A stretch of DNA of 64,000 bases from Piezodorus guildinii (taxonomy: Eukaryota; Arthropoda; Insecta; Hemiptera; Pentatomidae): NCBI GenBank assembly GCA_023052935.1, contig CM041298.1, positions 64,784,217-64,848,216 on the forward strand, written 5' to 3'. Numbering within the stretch: the first letter of the stretch is position 1; each line of letters opens with the position of its first letter. Below are positions 10,505 to 22,049 of the stretch, in pieces. The notes beneath the pieces are model-generated. The model worked only from the letters and a program-made list of their open reading frames with translations, made no database searches and was not told where the DNA came from. The position numbers and the translations under genes are program-made.

Positions 10505-12037
10505 ATATTAATTATATAGGAGAATTTAGATGGCGGTATTTTGGTTGAAGAAAATTGTAAAATTAAATACTTAGCCTATGCGGATGATATTGTGCTCTTA
10601 TCCTCACATCCCTCGATATTACAGAATATGATTAACTCTCTAGAAAAGTACTGCAATAAATGGAATCTGAGAATAAATCTGGAAAAATAAAAATAATGGT
10701 CTTTCGAAATGGTGGTAGGCCAGCGCGTAAAAAAAATGGTTCTTAGGCTCAGAATATATTGAAGTAGTACAGCAGTACAAATGCCTAGGGATCACTCTTA
10801 CGCCTACTCTTTCTTTCAATGACAAAACACCTCGAAGAAAAACTGAATAAAGCTAAGGTGGGTTTGAATTTGATTTGGGGCCAGTTTATGGAAAACAAAG
10901 ACATAGTTCTTTCAAAAAAGTTGGAGATATTTAATTCCATTAGTAGGACAGTTATGTGCTATGGAGCACAAGTCTGGGGTGAGGTTAGTCATGATGCCGT
11001 GGAAAAACTACAAAGATTTTTTCTTAAAAAACTATTTAAATTGCCAAAATATACTCCCACTCATTTTCTTCATTTTGAAACAACAATAGATCCAATTTTA
11101 TGTTCACCCTAAAGATGCATTTCGATTATATTATTAAAATTTTGAATTTACCACCACATAGATATCCAAAGATATTAGCATTACATATAATTAAGAAAAA
11201 AATAGCATGGTTCAAAAACATACTTTATCTGAAAGAATCGCATGGATTCAATTTTAACTTAAATCTATTTAACTGTGATGATATTAAGTTATGGAAAAAT
11301 AGTCTAGCAGCATTAAGGGTTCAAATGCAAAAAGATATTTATACGCAAAATATTATTAAAGTTAAAAATTCTAACACTTGTCCCTTTTATCCACATTTAA
11401 CCACAGTAAATTACATTACTGACAAATGTTCACTGCAGGTGATTAGATGGGTAATTAAAATCAGAGCTGATGTATTAAACCTGAATTACAAACATTTCAT
11501 GAAAACAAATAATAAATGTAGTTTGTGCAATACAAATGAAACAGAAGATCTTTTTCACTTTTTGGCTGCCTGTCCGATACTTACTGAGTTCAGAAAAAAA
11601 TATTTTAATTCTAAACAATTAACGTGGGATCAAGTTTTAGAGTTGATAAATGGAAAAGATTGGCTGGCGTTAGTTAATTTCTCCAGATCGGCTTTTTCTT
11701 ATAGAATGTTACTAACGAGAGAATTTAACTATTAGTGAATTTGTTAAATTAAATTTAACTAATCGTGAATTTGAATATCTGTGAATTAATTTTAGTACAT
11801 AAATAACATGGGAAGTGTTTGTTTCTTATTTTGTTATTGATTATTTATATTGATAGATTAAGGATTAATTTTGTTAATAAACACAGACTCCACGGACGGT
11901 CAACAGACCATGTAGTGTGTCTGATTTTTATTATTATATTTCGTAATTTGTTTATTTTATTTTTTATTTGCTTATTGGCTATTTGATGTAATTTTGAAAA
12001 ATAAAAACAGACTTTTCTATCTATCTATCTCTATCTA
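10505..12037 (+). pseudogene. LINE ORF2 3' half with UTR and TATC-type tail
   Basis: AYADDIVLLSSH (RT catalytic motif) at about 10574, then KYCNKWNLRINLEK, a frame change, YKCLGITLTP near 10780, then 10819-11112 (HLEEKLNKAKVG; CYGAQVWGE) and, after another shift, 11100-11735 with a C-terminal cluster CSLCNTNETEDLFHFLAACP near 11520-11575. The ORF ends at 11735. A ~300-bp 3' UTR follows, ending AATAAAAACAGACTTTTC and (TATC)n at 12014-12037. Three frame or stop lesions are visible. The C-x2-C...H-x5-C cluster is typical for LINE ORF2 C-termini without RNase H. Confidence 0.75.
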
Positions 12038-12270
12038 TTAATTATATAGTAATAATTATTATTAATTAATAATTATATATTAATAATAATTAATAACGAT
12101 TATTTATTATTATTTATTAATTATTAATAATTAATATTAATTATATATTATTAATAATTATATATAATTCCTCTATATTATTTTATTCATTCGAAAAAAA
12201 ACTATTTCTAATTTTCAGAATTATTCAATATGAAATAACTTGATAACAAGCTGAAAGAGTTAACAACTGA
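12038..12270. repeat. TTAATTA-rich low-complexity sequence
   Basis: Almost pure A/T built from TTAATTATTAATAA-type words. No other content. Confidence 0.6.
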
Positions 12271-12284
12271 AGTATTTGTCCCGG

Positions 12285-12870
12285 CTAATTATTTTGATTA
12301 AACTCGCTATATCGATGTAAAATTTAATGACCTTTAATATCATATTGCTTTCATTTTGAATGAAATAGCCTTGCAGGGTTTTAAATGCTGATATTTTAAA
12401 TGTTCATTCTCTAAAGAACCTTCAATTTTATAATTTGGAAAAAAAAAACTCATTAAAAGCTTGTTAGTATTTATTAAATACGCGAAAATATATAAGTTGG
12501 ACGAACTCATTATTAAACTAAAGGAGAGAAGAACAAATATGGTTTGTAATGTAATTTAGGTATTTTTTCATATCGGAACATTGATATATAATATATACTG
12601 ATGGAAAGATAAATATATATTTTAGAAAAAATAATATTTAATACACAAAGTTATGAAAGGAAATAGAGAGTGATAACAAGAGGATTAAACTGAGTTTTAC
12701 ATAATGATATGATAGATTATTTAAGAAAACACATATTTCTCTCGAAACTAAATGAAATTAATTCTTTAACCTTTTTATACTCTTAACTGTATTTAAAAAT
12801 TCTTAAATTGATTTTTAAAACGGAAGTAACTGTTAGTCATGTTTTTATTCGTTAAATTTTGTTACTACTA
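12285..12870 (-). mobile_element. Family A fragment (5' two-thirds, reverse)
   Basis: Carries TTTTGATTAAACTCGCTATATCG, AAATTTAATGACCTTTAAT and the downstream AAAGTTATGAAAGG...GATTATTTAAG landmarks shared with copies at 9470-9560 and 32150-32250. The outer end is decayed (AACGGAAGTAACTGTTAGTC). Confidence 0.65.
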
Positions 12871-13165
12871 ATTTAGTATGATCTACCTAGGCTTGTCTAT
12901 TGTTATATTTACATATTTTATTGGAAAGAGAGGAGAAGGAACAGATGAAAGATTTCCATCCCCTTCAATATGGCTTTCGTTGTATCTAGACATAGTCACA
13001 AATCACTGTCTCCTCATCCGTAAGTCCGGCCAAGGTAAATAATTATTTATTCTTTTATATTATTTGTGAGATTGGAAGACTTTTGAGGCACGTTAAGGTA
13101 TACGAAGAAGAAAAGCCAGCGTTAGCCCGGCCTAATCATCTTCCACTTCTATTGACCTAAAAAAA
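12871..13165. other. Unassigned spacer
   Basis: No feature recognised. Confidence 0.35.
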
Positions 13166-13990
13166 TCTGGTGCGGGCAACACACGATTTTCACTTACCTC
13201 CATTTTAAAAATCAGTGAAAGAATTTTTAAATACAGTTAGAGATAAAAATACGTGAATCTATTGAAGAATTAATTAAATTAAATTTCTATAGAAACATGC
13301 GTTTAATTAAAGAATTAATTAAAGAATTAATTGAAGAATTAATTAAATTAAATTTCTATAGAAACATGTGTTTAATTAAAAAATCTATTATATTATTATC
13401 TAAAATAATCAGTTAGTTTTATCTTCTTTTCAACACTCTCTATTAACATTTAAAAGCTTGAATATATTTTTCCAAAATCTTTAGCTTTCCCACGGTATAT
13501 CATACATGTATATTACTACCCTTATGGTTAAAAACAAAAATTGCATTAAAAAAATATTTTTTTCTGTTTTCTCCTTTAGTTGGGTATCGAATTCATTCAA
13601 TTTATATATTTACCTGTTTTTCACCAGTGGTAACAAGAAAATATAGTTATTTTTATATAATCAACAAAATTAAAGGTACTTTAGAGAAAGAGAATTTAAA
13701 ATATCGGCATTTAAGCCCTGTCAGACCATTTTAATCCGAATTAAATCTAATTTATATTAAAAACCATTAAATTTTACATCGATACAGCGAGTTTAATCAA
13801 GATCGTCGGAACCGTTTTCGATAAAATCGAAAAAAAGGCGCAAAATGCATGGTATAAAGTGGCTCTTCTGGTAAGCTCATTTTGATGAAAAAGATTTTGT
13901 AACGTCTCGGGATATGAAAAAAGGGCGTATGTCTTAAATATGAAATTTCAGTTTCATAGGACTTACCGTTTTCGCCCGGGAGTCCACCCA

Positions 13991-14026
<36 letters not shown>

Positions 14027-14157
14027 CTTTTTCGAGACTTGGTTATTTGGACTCAGGGGACCCTAAAAATGTGTTATTTCCGTTGAAAACTGGAATACGA
14101 AAATTTTCACGATCGCAATACTTTCTCTTACTATATATAGCAAGTGAAAGTAAAAAT
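13166..14157 (+). mobile_element. Family A copy 3, longest copy (about 990 bp)
   Basis: Complete ends: TCTGGTGCGGGCAACACACG with TTTTCACTTACCTCC at the left; CTTACTATATATAGCAAG and TGAAAGTAAAAAT at the right. A (CA)n tract at 13989-14022 sits at the same relative place as the short CA runs of the other copies. It also has an internal local duplication of GAAGAATTAATTAAATTAAA around 13264-13352. No ORF beyond microsatellite-encoded reading frames. Confidence 0.85.
13989..14022 (+). repeat. (CA)n microsatellite inside family A
   Basis: A run of about 17 CA units. The orthologous position in other copies holds shorter CA/GT runs (2024-2034, 7483-7502, 33804-33818, 48907-48923), so the microsatellite is an integral part of the element. 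Confidence 0.85.
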
Positions 14158-15100
14158 TGGGATAATTAAATTTTACAGAATTTAAGTCTCTTGAAGGGGT
14201 TACTTCAGTGGTTGGTTGTTTTGGTTTTTGGTAGAAGGGAAAACTAATTTATTCACTTTATTCGCCTACAGTAGAAATGCTTACGCTTTTGGCAACTAAG
14301 GTAAAAAGGTATACCTGTCTTTTTCGTTTTTTTTTTTTTTTTTTTTTTTTTTGAAAAATGAGAAATCCCGACCGAACGTTGGTCCCACTCGGATCCGTGA
14401 CTTTGACTAGTCACCTCGATTTATCACAGTCTCACTTAGCTCGTTGGCCCTCTTCTCTCCCACTGAAATAATGCCGTTTATACAAGTCCTATTCTTGTAT
14501 TCTTGCTAACAGTCTTGTATTTCCTGTTGTTTAATCTTATCATAGCAATCCTTACTTGTCTAAGGTTGTTTTTTCCTGAACTAAGTAGGCAGGGAAAACA
14601 CCTAATAGTCTATTATTACCAATGTTTAGAAGAAAACAATTATTTTTATTCGGTAAGGCTATAATAAAAAATAAACCTGATTGAGCTTTCTATAATGCGT
14701 ATTAAATTTTTAATACTTCTTTTCAGGTTTTATTTATAATTTTTAAGGTTGCGATCGAAAATCAGCCCTTAAAACAAACAGGGCTAATGTATTGTCTTAA
14801 TTTTATAAATAAATTGAGCTTCTTTTTTTTTTGAAGTATTCTCACAAAAAAGAAAAGAAAAACAAAACAATAAAAACTCTGTTCTAGGAAAATTGCACAA
14901 ACAATTTTGTCTCTTATAAAAGAATCTAAATTGAGAAAAATCAGTTCGATATGAAAACAAAACAACTACCCTTTCTTTCCCCATCCCCTCTCCAAAGAAA
15001 AGTTTCCAATATCTGCGGGAATTCCATTACTTCCTATATGCGTCATGCTTATGAGTTACTTTAAGGTCTGTTTAAAAATACTATTTATTATAATGTATAA
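14158..15100. other. Spacer with a candidate poly-A (minus strand) retro-insertion
   Basis: A T run of about 22 at 14331-14352 precedes ~110 bp of higher-complexity sequence (CCGAACGTTGGTCCCACTCG). This looks like the A-tailed 3' end of a retroelement on the minus strand, but I cannot name the family and see no TSD. The rest is AT-rich without genes. Confidence 0.35.
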
Positions 15101-15780
15101 TACTATTTATTTCGTTGGCGCGACAGGCGTGGTCGCTCCCGACTGCGCAGCGTGGGTTCCCTTAAAATTTCACACCGCGGTTCTCGATGCTAGGTTATAT
15201 CGTCGGACATTTTTTTAAGTTTTTGTTTCCCCCCCCTCTTTTCTCCCTACCTAGTTTATTTATGGCATTCTTGGTGAAGAGCAGTGGGGTAGTGCGCTAG
15301 ATGTACGCATGCCACTGCTCTCAATAACCAACTCTTTATTAATTACATTTCTTGGAGATTTGATTTGTAAGGAAAGGTTCTATGGCGCGCCCGTTGCATG
15401 GATGTGTACCTTAGAGGTGCACTTTGTCCGCTGCTGCGGTGAAATTCGGTGCGCGGGTGCGCATCTTAATCATAGCATGCCAGCACTCCTGTTGCTCTAC
15501 ATCCGTCCAGATTCTAGGTCTGCCGCATCCGTCTTGTGTCTCATGTTGCTCGCTGGGCGGTTTACTTTCGTAAAGTAAAGTAAGAAGGGTCAACCATCTC
15601 GTTTCACGCATAAATGAATTCTTTGAAGGAGGAATAGTTCTCCTCCAATAAGCGCGGAAGGCCCGTCTCGGCGAGCCTGTAGATCCCGGTATTTATTAAC
15701 AACCAGGCGCGGTGCCGCTCTATGGAAGTGCAGGACAACACCACGTGTCCGTACGGTAGTACCATTACACCCTACGCCTA
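15100..15780. other. GC- and CpG-rich island of unknown nature
   Basis: Clearly richer in G+C and CpG than its surroundings (GTTGGCGCGACAGGCGTGG, GAAATTCGGTGCGCGGGTGC). Open frames on both strands (15309-15578 + and 15411-15611 -) show no family I recognise. It could be a decayed DNA transposon, an old gene-derived insertion or a regulatory CpG island; I cannot choose. Confidence 0.35.
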
Positions 15781-16735
15781 TTTTAGTGAGTTAAATTAAA
15801 AGTTAAATAAGCAATCAAAACTAATTTTAGTTGTTTTTATTTTAAAACCCGTGTCTTAGTTTTTAATTTAATGCAAAAAAAAAAAAAATTGTAATCGTCC
15901 TTTGCAGTCGAACCCTAATTACGAATTAAAAAAAAAAAACTATCTGTCCACAGTGGAACTTTATTAGCTCAAACACAAGTGTGCTATTATATAGAGAATT
16001 AAATTCCTGACTAAACATAAAAAAGAATCTTTGAAATCTTTAAGGAAATAATCCAGATAAAGCATTTTGAAATTAAAATCTGTGACTGGTATATTTTATG
16101 TTTTTATGGTAATATTTTCCTTTGATTAATTTATTCATTTTCATATTAGTTAACAGCCTGTAAACAGCTTTAATTTAATATAGTTATTTGTAAATAATAA
16201 ACATTGTCTAATAATTTGCATTTTTTTTTTTTTTAATTTTGCATAAAGCTAAAAATTCAGTTTACTATATTCTCTTATTGTGTTAATTATCTACTTAGGA
16301 TTTTTTTATTCACCTAATTTAATATTCCACAAACAGTTCTTAGTGGTGGTTTTAAAATTATACATTTATCATTAGTGAAAAAAAACGTGTATCTGGTAAA
16401 ATAGAGTTAGAATTTACATCTAATAAATACAGGGGATATTTGTCTCCGTCATTCTCGCAAAGCAAAACTTTCGGGAATTCAGTCACCCTCTGCTTTCAAA
16501 CATGATAGATGGGAAAAACACACTTTGAGGTATTAAATCAAAATGATTAGCTACCACAAATAGCCATATTCCATTATTCACTGATAAAAAAAGATCTCTG
16601 GCTCACTAAAAAAGGTAGAAACCGTGGTTCACGAAAAACCCGTACATGAAAAATTAATACATGCAGATCTTTTTTATACTAAAATGTGTTGTCAATATTG
16701 AGAAAAATCCAATAAACTTTCATAGAAATAAAAAA
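15781..16735. other. AT-rich intron-like sequence
   Basis: No recognised feature apart from short A or T homopolymers. Confidence 0.4.
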
Positions 16736-16870
16736 AAAATGTTGTGCGCGACAAACGACTTTTACTTACCTCCGTTTTTAAAATCAATTAATCCATGACA
16801 AAAGATAATAGCATTGAGTTTCGACAAGTATATGTGTATCATTGAATAGTCTATTATGTTATTATCTACA
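16736..16870 (+). mobile_element. Family A fragment (left end only)
   Basis: GTTGTGCGCGACAAACGACT with TTTTACTTACCTCCGTTTTT matches the left terminus of family A; similarity fades after about 130 bp. Confidence 0.55.
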
Positions 16871-16889
16871 ACAATTAAAGAAATATTTT

Positions 16890-17250
16890 TACAACATTTC
16901 GCTCCTTAGAAATAATTCATCTTTGCTAAGATGTCAATGCGTGATATTCGTATAATTTTATTTACGAGTTTGAATTTGGCCCGAACAGGGCCCAGATGGC
17001 TATTAATGTCAGTCATGTCTGGCGCGACGGCAGTATTAATAAGTGCACTGTCCAATAGTGTTTAAAACAAATCAGGAGGGAGACTTCAACCTTAAAGGCA
17101 AATCAGGTCGTGGAAGGGCTACTACCTCTCTTAATGTCCATTTTCTGCGTACTTCGGTGGATGAAAATCCCTTAACAGCGGTTAGAGAATTTGCAGGAAA
17201 ACTTAAACCTTAGCAGATCGACCGTTGATTACAACTTAAAGTTTGTGATA
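16890..17250 (+). pseudogene. Mariner-like transposase N-terminal relic (HTH region)
   Basis: Decayed plus-strand reading ends in a clear helix-turn-helix stretch near 17108-17245: GRATTSLNVHFLRTSVDENP followed by LTAVREFAGKLNLSRSTVDY. It is preceded by DGSINKCTVQ and DFNLKGKSGRG as in mariner transposases. Stops and frame changes upstream. Part of the same region recurs in reverse at 34770-35115. No catalytic domain is present here. Confidence 0.65.
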
Positions 17251-17271
17251 CACTTCTTTCCCGACACAATA

Positions 17272-17415
17272 GGGGTACTCACTACGTTTGCTATAGCATG
17301 CTATTTGTGCTATTGTGCTAAACCCATCAATTTTATACAGGAAATAACTGTAGAACTCGACGGGTTTAGCAAAATAACACAAATAGCATGATATAGCAAA
17401 GGTAGTGAGTACCCC
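17272..17415. mobile_element. 144-bp foldback MITE with about 58-bp terminal inverted repeats
   Basis: Left GGGGTACTCACTAC and right GTAGTGAGTACCCC extend into near-perfect inverted repeats of about 58 bp (GCTATTTGTG / CACAAATAGC and AAACCCATC / GACGGGTTT). Only about 25-30 bp separate the arms. It is flanked by TA on both sides (17270-17271 and 17416-17417), the target duplication of the Tc1/mariner group. It begins about 20 bp after the recognisable mariner HTH relic. Confidence 0.8.
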
Positions 17416-17634
17416 TAATAACAATCTCTTTATGGTTACTATTTGTTAGACTTCATTTGGTTTGAAACACTACTGTTTCGTGTTAAAAAGATAAAGTTAA
17501 GGGACCATGCCGCCAACTCGCGGCCTGGTGAAAAAGTAGAACGCTCCTAGTGACAGACAAGAAAATTATAGGGTTGCAGATTCTGACTGCCTACCCATTT
17601 TTTCACTGTCTGATATTCCTTTGTTCTACATAAA

Positions 17635-20423
17635 CATTTCATTGATTTATTTATTACAAATAAGAAATTTGACATAAAATTTAATTTGCCATCTGCAATT
17701 CCTTTGCAATAAGCAAATTTGTGGACTGCTGAAGCAGCGGCTCATCACAGCATAGCTCGTTAAGTGATCAGCATATCTCGTGGCCATCGCCTGGGTTGTC
17801 GTCGGGGTGGGCTATAAGGATTCGTAGAGCATTTTAATGTTTCTGTTAGAGGGTTGGTGTTGTATGTTATTCTTTGGTGGAAGTTATTGTATTGCTCTGT
17901 AGCAGTGGCTGAAATAGTCGGAATGTTTAAGTCGTTATGTATAACGTCATTTATTACGTAGAACAGTGCGTCCACTATTTTGCGCAGCACTTTCGACTGA
18001 AAAGACTGTATTCTTTGGATGCTTGATGGTTTAGTAGAGCCCCACAATTCTATTCCATATGTCCAGATTAGTTTTAGCAAAACTTTGTAAAGAGTTATTT
18101 TGTTGGTTAATGATAATTTAGAACGTCTATCAAGTAATCTGGATAAAAGACCGTATCGTCTGTTGAGTTCTTTGCGTTTTTGTCGAATGTGGGTCCTCCA
18201 GGTCAGTCTTTTGTCCAAGTGATTTTCTAAATATCGAATTTCGTCGGAAGACGGAATAGGAATATTATTAAAGTTTATGGGAGGAGAAGGTTTATGTTTC
18301 AGGGTGAACACTACATGAACACTCTTGGACTCGTTGATCTTTAGAAGCCGAAGCAGAAATTTTATCAAGGTGGTTTTGGAGGGATATTGCCGCTTGAAAA
18401 GGATCCTTATCTGAACAAAGAACAGCTCTATCATCAGCAAACGTAGCCAACAGAGTCCCATTGTACTGGGGAAGATCTGACATGTAAATGTTAAACAATA
18501 TTGGCCCTAAAACACTGCCCTGAGGTACATCTGCCTTAATTTGCTGAAATGTCTGAAAGCTCGGTCCCCACTTTCACTGAAAAATGTCTATCGGAAAGGT
18601 ATGATAGGAATATTAAATAGATGGTAAATGGAAGTAAAATTTTCAGTTTTCAAAGCAATCCTTCGTGCCAAACCTTGTCAAAAGCCTGACTAATATCAAG
18701 GAAAACGCCTGGACGATATTTTTTTGACTCTAGTGAATTTGAAATGAAATCCACTAATCGATGAGTTTGGGTTGTATAGTGGAATAATGTTTTTTAAAAG
18801 TCGAACTGATGATTAGGTATACGCTTTAATATTTCAAGAGAATATAAACGATGAAGAAGTATTTTTTCAAATAATTTTGAGAACGAAGGAAGAAGTGCTG
18901 ATCGGGCGATAGGAATTTAAATAGTCAGAGGATTTATTTGGTTTTGGCACCATGATAACTTCTGAATAATTCCACAAGACTGGAAAATACGTGTTTTTTG
19001 AAAATAGAATTGTAAATATTAGTTAAAAAAAGGATTGTTTTCCATGGTAAATTTTTAATATTGAAACTCGTAATTTAGTCAAATCCTGGAGCTTTATTGT
19101 TCAGTAAGCTCTTAATAATATCACGAACTTCGTACGAATGAATTGATTTCGGAGGTAATGTCATTGGTAAGGGTACGTTAAGGTGGGATTGAACAAGAGT
19201 TGTCTGTAGTCTGTCATTAATATCATCATGAGTTTTAAAAATCCCACTAAGATAATTAGCAAACAATTGAGCTTTTTGTGCGTCTGATTTTGCCCAAGAA
19301 CCATCAGGATATCTAAGCGGAGGAGAAACTTCGTGATGTTGGAGTATCCGTTTGGTCAAATTCCATAATGGTTTCTCACCAGTCGATGAACGTTTCAAGA
19401 AATTATCAAAGTTTTCAGTCTTTGAATGTCTTATTTCCTCTTTAAGCTGTCCGATGGGTAACGAGTCTGTTGCCATAATTTTCGAGCTTTTCTTTTCAGG
19501 ACAACAAGGTGACAAACACCTTGAGAGAGATAATTTTGTTGGTGTCTATCTGTCGTTTTATTGGACAGATTAGAATCCTAGGCGGGACTTTTGAATGGTT
19601 CGCGTTAGGTGATATACTGCATCGTCTAACTCATCTGGTGTTCGTATATTAGTATTAAGCGACAATGAATTTTCAATGCATAATCTAAAATTACACCAAT
19701 CAATTTTTCCAGGCGTTAATGTTGGTCGCAGAGTTTTAATTAGCGGTTTAGAATTTATAGTTAAAAGAAGGGGGAGTGATCAGAAGATGAGTCAGTCAGA
19801 TCAGTGATGTTATAGTGGTGCAAATTAAGTCACTTAGTGATGAAGAAATCCAAGATGTCAGGCACCCTATTAACATCCGTGGGCCAATATGTCGGTGAGG
19901 GCGGAGATAGGAATTTGCATTGCCTAGCAAGATTTGCATTGTGAAGGGCTCTGCCCCTGGTGTTTGTTATCATGCTGCCCCATACCTGGTTCTTGGCATT
20001 ATAATCCCCACCACATAAAAGTCTGTTACCCAAAGAATGGAACAAGGGCTCAAACGTTTGAATAGACAAAGTTCCACGAGGGAGACAATATAAAGCTGAA
20101 ATGTTCAAATTGAAATTGAGTACATTAACCATTATTGATGTACACTGAAAATCCTCGAAACCCTCAGAAGCATTAAAGTGATGACTGACTGAACTGTTAA
20201 CAAGAATGAGGGTACCTCCCTTGGCTGTATTTGAAGGATGGTCAGTCCTGTAGGTGATATAAGAAGGTAAATGAAACGGTTTACATTTTGTCAAGTGAGT
20301 CTCAGTTAGTAAGGCCACGTCTATGTCATTGTCGCTAAGAAAAATTTTGAGTTCGTTCTTACGGGATAGAAAACCGTTGGCACTCCAAAGAGTCCTCTCA
20401 TTTATTAAGCGTCGGAAGGACAT
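17635..20423 (-). pseudogene. Jockey-type LINE ORF2 (endonuclease and RT) with 3' end
   Basis: Minus strand from 20423: APE-type endonuclease with TETHLTKCKPFHLP near 20300, GGDYNAKNQVWGS near 20000 and SSDHSPLLLTI near 19780. Then the linker to RT (19515-19075: SPPLRYPDGSWAKSD, LLNNKAPGFD), a decayed palm, then FADDRAVLC near 18440 and YLENHLDKRLTWRTH near 18220. The C-terminal LWTYGIELWGSTKPS is near 18060 and SPPRRQPRRWPRDML is at the end (17760). An AATAAATAAAT tail lies near 17640. Several stops and frameshifts (near 19590-19540, 19070-18470 and 18300). Confidence 0.8.
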
Positions 20424-21010
20424 GCTGCAACAGTGATGTAAGTAACTTTATCAGAGGCGTAACAACAATTTTAAATTCGTTTATAAAGTCAGTAAGTTGT
20501 GTCGTCACATCTGGTACACTTTTGGCTGTGAGGTTAGGTATTGGTACAACGTCATTAGGTGTCCTGGCCATGGTTTGTGATTATGTTGGTTGCGTAGCAA
20601 CCTGAACACAGTCAGTTAGTGATTGTGGCGGTGGCTCAAAATTACTTACTGATCGGTTGTTCTGGACGAAGCTTATGGCTTCTTCTTTTTCTTCTACTGA
20701 GCTCTGGTTCGTTCCCTGTCCGTGGTTTTAAATTACAATATGTTTTTCTGTGGCCATAGAATTGAAACCTTTTGCATTGGGCAATTTCATTCGTTTTTCT
20801 AGGTTCTTCAACTTTAATTTTTGTATGATACAGAAATTGTAGCGAGAAGATTTCAGAACTCTTATTGTTTTTCTCTAAATCAACAAAAAATAAGGGTAAT
20901 GGGGTCTTTGGATGGAGGATGTTATGGACGCCAAATACACGATTGCCCAGATCTTCTAATTCCGTTTTAATTAAATCAAATCCTATAGTGTGATGTAAGT
21001 TTCTTATAGC
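20424..21010 (-). pseudogene. Jockey-type LINE ORF1 relic (PRE_C2HC-like, broken zinc knuckle)
   Basis: Upstream of the jockey ORF2 on the same strand. It reads FRVAIRNLHHTIGFDLIKTE, then PLPLFFVDLEKNNKSSEIF, then PPRKTNEIAQC-type sequence leading to CKRFQFYGHRKTYC. This is the arrangement of jockey ORF1 nucleic-acid-binding proteins, where a PRE_C2HC segment precedes CCHC knuckles. The second cysteine of the first knuckle is replaced by F, and the remaining knuckles are lost to stops. The N-terminus is absent, so the element is 5'-truncated within ORF1. Confidence 0.7.
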
Positions 21011-21164
21011 AACGCGAAAAGGACGATAACTTTACCTACAATAACATTTACGATTAACTTTACCTACATAACCATAGAGTAAAAAACTTCATGATGATCC
21101 TCTGGCCAAATGCGAGGAAGAGATGAGCAGAGAAATTTAATAAACATCTAGAGACTGTATCATC

Positions 21165-21437
21165 ATCACCCAATTTTTATATTTATCCGCCTTTCATCAA
21201 TGTCATTAAGATGATATGGTTAATCTCTTAGAATGTACAAAATTAAAAGTCGTTTAGAGGAAGGATATAGGCATTTAAGCCCTGTCTGACTATTCCAATC
21301 AATGTAACCTACATTTGGACTCAGGAGACCCTAAAACGTGTATTTCCGTCAAAACTGGAATTCAAAAATTTTCACGATCGCAATACTTTCCCTTACTATA
21401 TATTTCATATATAGGCTAAGTAAAAGTAAAAATAAAA
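21165..21437 (+). mobile_element. Family A fragment with internal deletion
   Basis: Contains GGCATTTAAGCCCTGTCTGA and, after a deletion of several hundred bases, TTGGACTCAGGAGACCCTAA. It ends TTTTCACGATCGCAATAC and a long-loop form of the terminal hairpin (CTTACTATATATTTCATATATAGGCTAAG). Confidence 0.7.
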
Positions 21438-21479
21438 AAAACTACATAAAAGTCTCGCTTCAACGAAATCACCTCTCTC

Positions 21480-21810
21480 TGTGTTTAAATTAATCTAAAA
21501 CGTAATATAATAACCCGATCAGCTTCGTTTCGTGTGGACGTTGAGGCGCATTATTGCTTGCCCGAAAGTAGCCGGCATAGTTCACCCTGGCTTTAGACTT
21601 ATGATTTCGTTTAAATTCTCGTTTTTAGACACCAGGATGTCTACTATGATGACCAAAACTTTATTGGACAAAGAGAATTAGAAAACGCGTTTTTGGAGTT
21701 TATTCCCGCTCCGAAGGAAAATTCTGTTTGGAAGGAATGGAAAAAGTTGCCTACACTTTGGAAGAAACGTATTCATAGTAGTGGAGAATATTTTGATTAT
21801 ATAAAATAGT
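21480..21810 (+). pseudogene. Mariner-like transposase C-terminal relic
   Basis: Open to a stop at about 21808: QDVYYDDQNFIGQRELENAF, then FLEFIPAPKENSVWKEWKKL, then LPTLWKKRIHSSGEYFDYIK. The ending K-LP-x-W-K-K-x-I-x-S-x-GEYFDY is the usual C-terminus of mariner transposases. The catalytic DDD region upstream is missing or unreadable. It may belong to the same family as the N-terminal relics at 16890-17250 and 34770-35115. Confidence 0.6.
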
Positions 21811-22049
21811 TGTAAATCTTTCATTTTTCCTTCTAGACCAAAATCCTCAATGATAATATTTTCCTAGTACTTTTTTTTTTTTTCAAATGTAATGGATATG
21901 GATATAAAAAGCAAATGAGTGGTTCTATTGTTTTATCGATTAATCGAAAATAAATATATAAGGAAAACTTTTTACATCTATTTGAAGTAGGAATTCAGGA
22001 AGTTGTGCGACTGCGCATACATAAGTTAGAATGGAATTAAATAAAAAAT

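Noticed and set aside
13797..14018. Minus-strand frame starting MCVCVCV
   Set aside because: Translation of the CA microsatellite and family A sequence; not conserved as a frame in other copies.
13989..14022. CRISPR-like or regularly spaced repeats (here and in the 28.4 and 33 kb arrays)
   Set aside because: Microsatellite and diverged tandem units; no spacer-repeat structure, and the genome is eukaryotic.
14331..14470. Named SINE or LINE family for the A-tailed segment
   Set aside because: No A/B box, ORF or second copy in the window; left unassigned.
17191..17424. Paired plus and minus frames of about 60 codons with similar sequences
   Set aside because: Both arise from the MITE's inverted repeats; the similarity reflects the palindrome.
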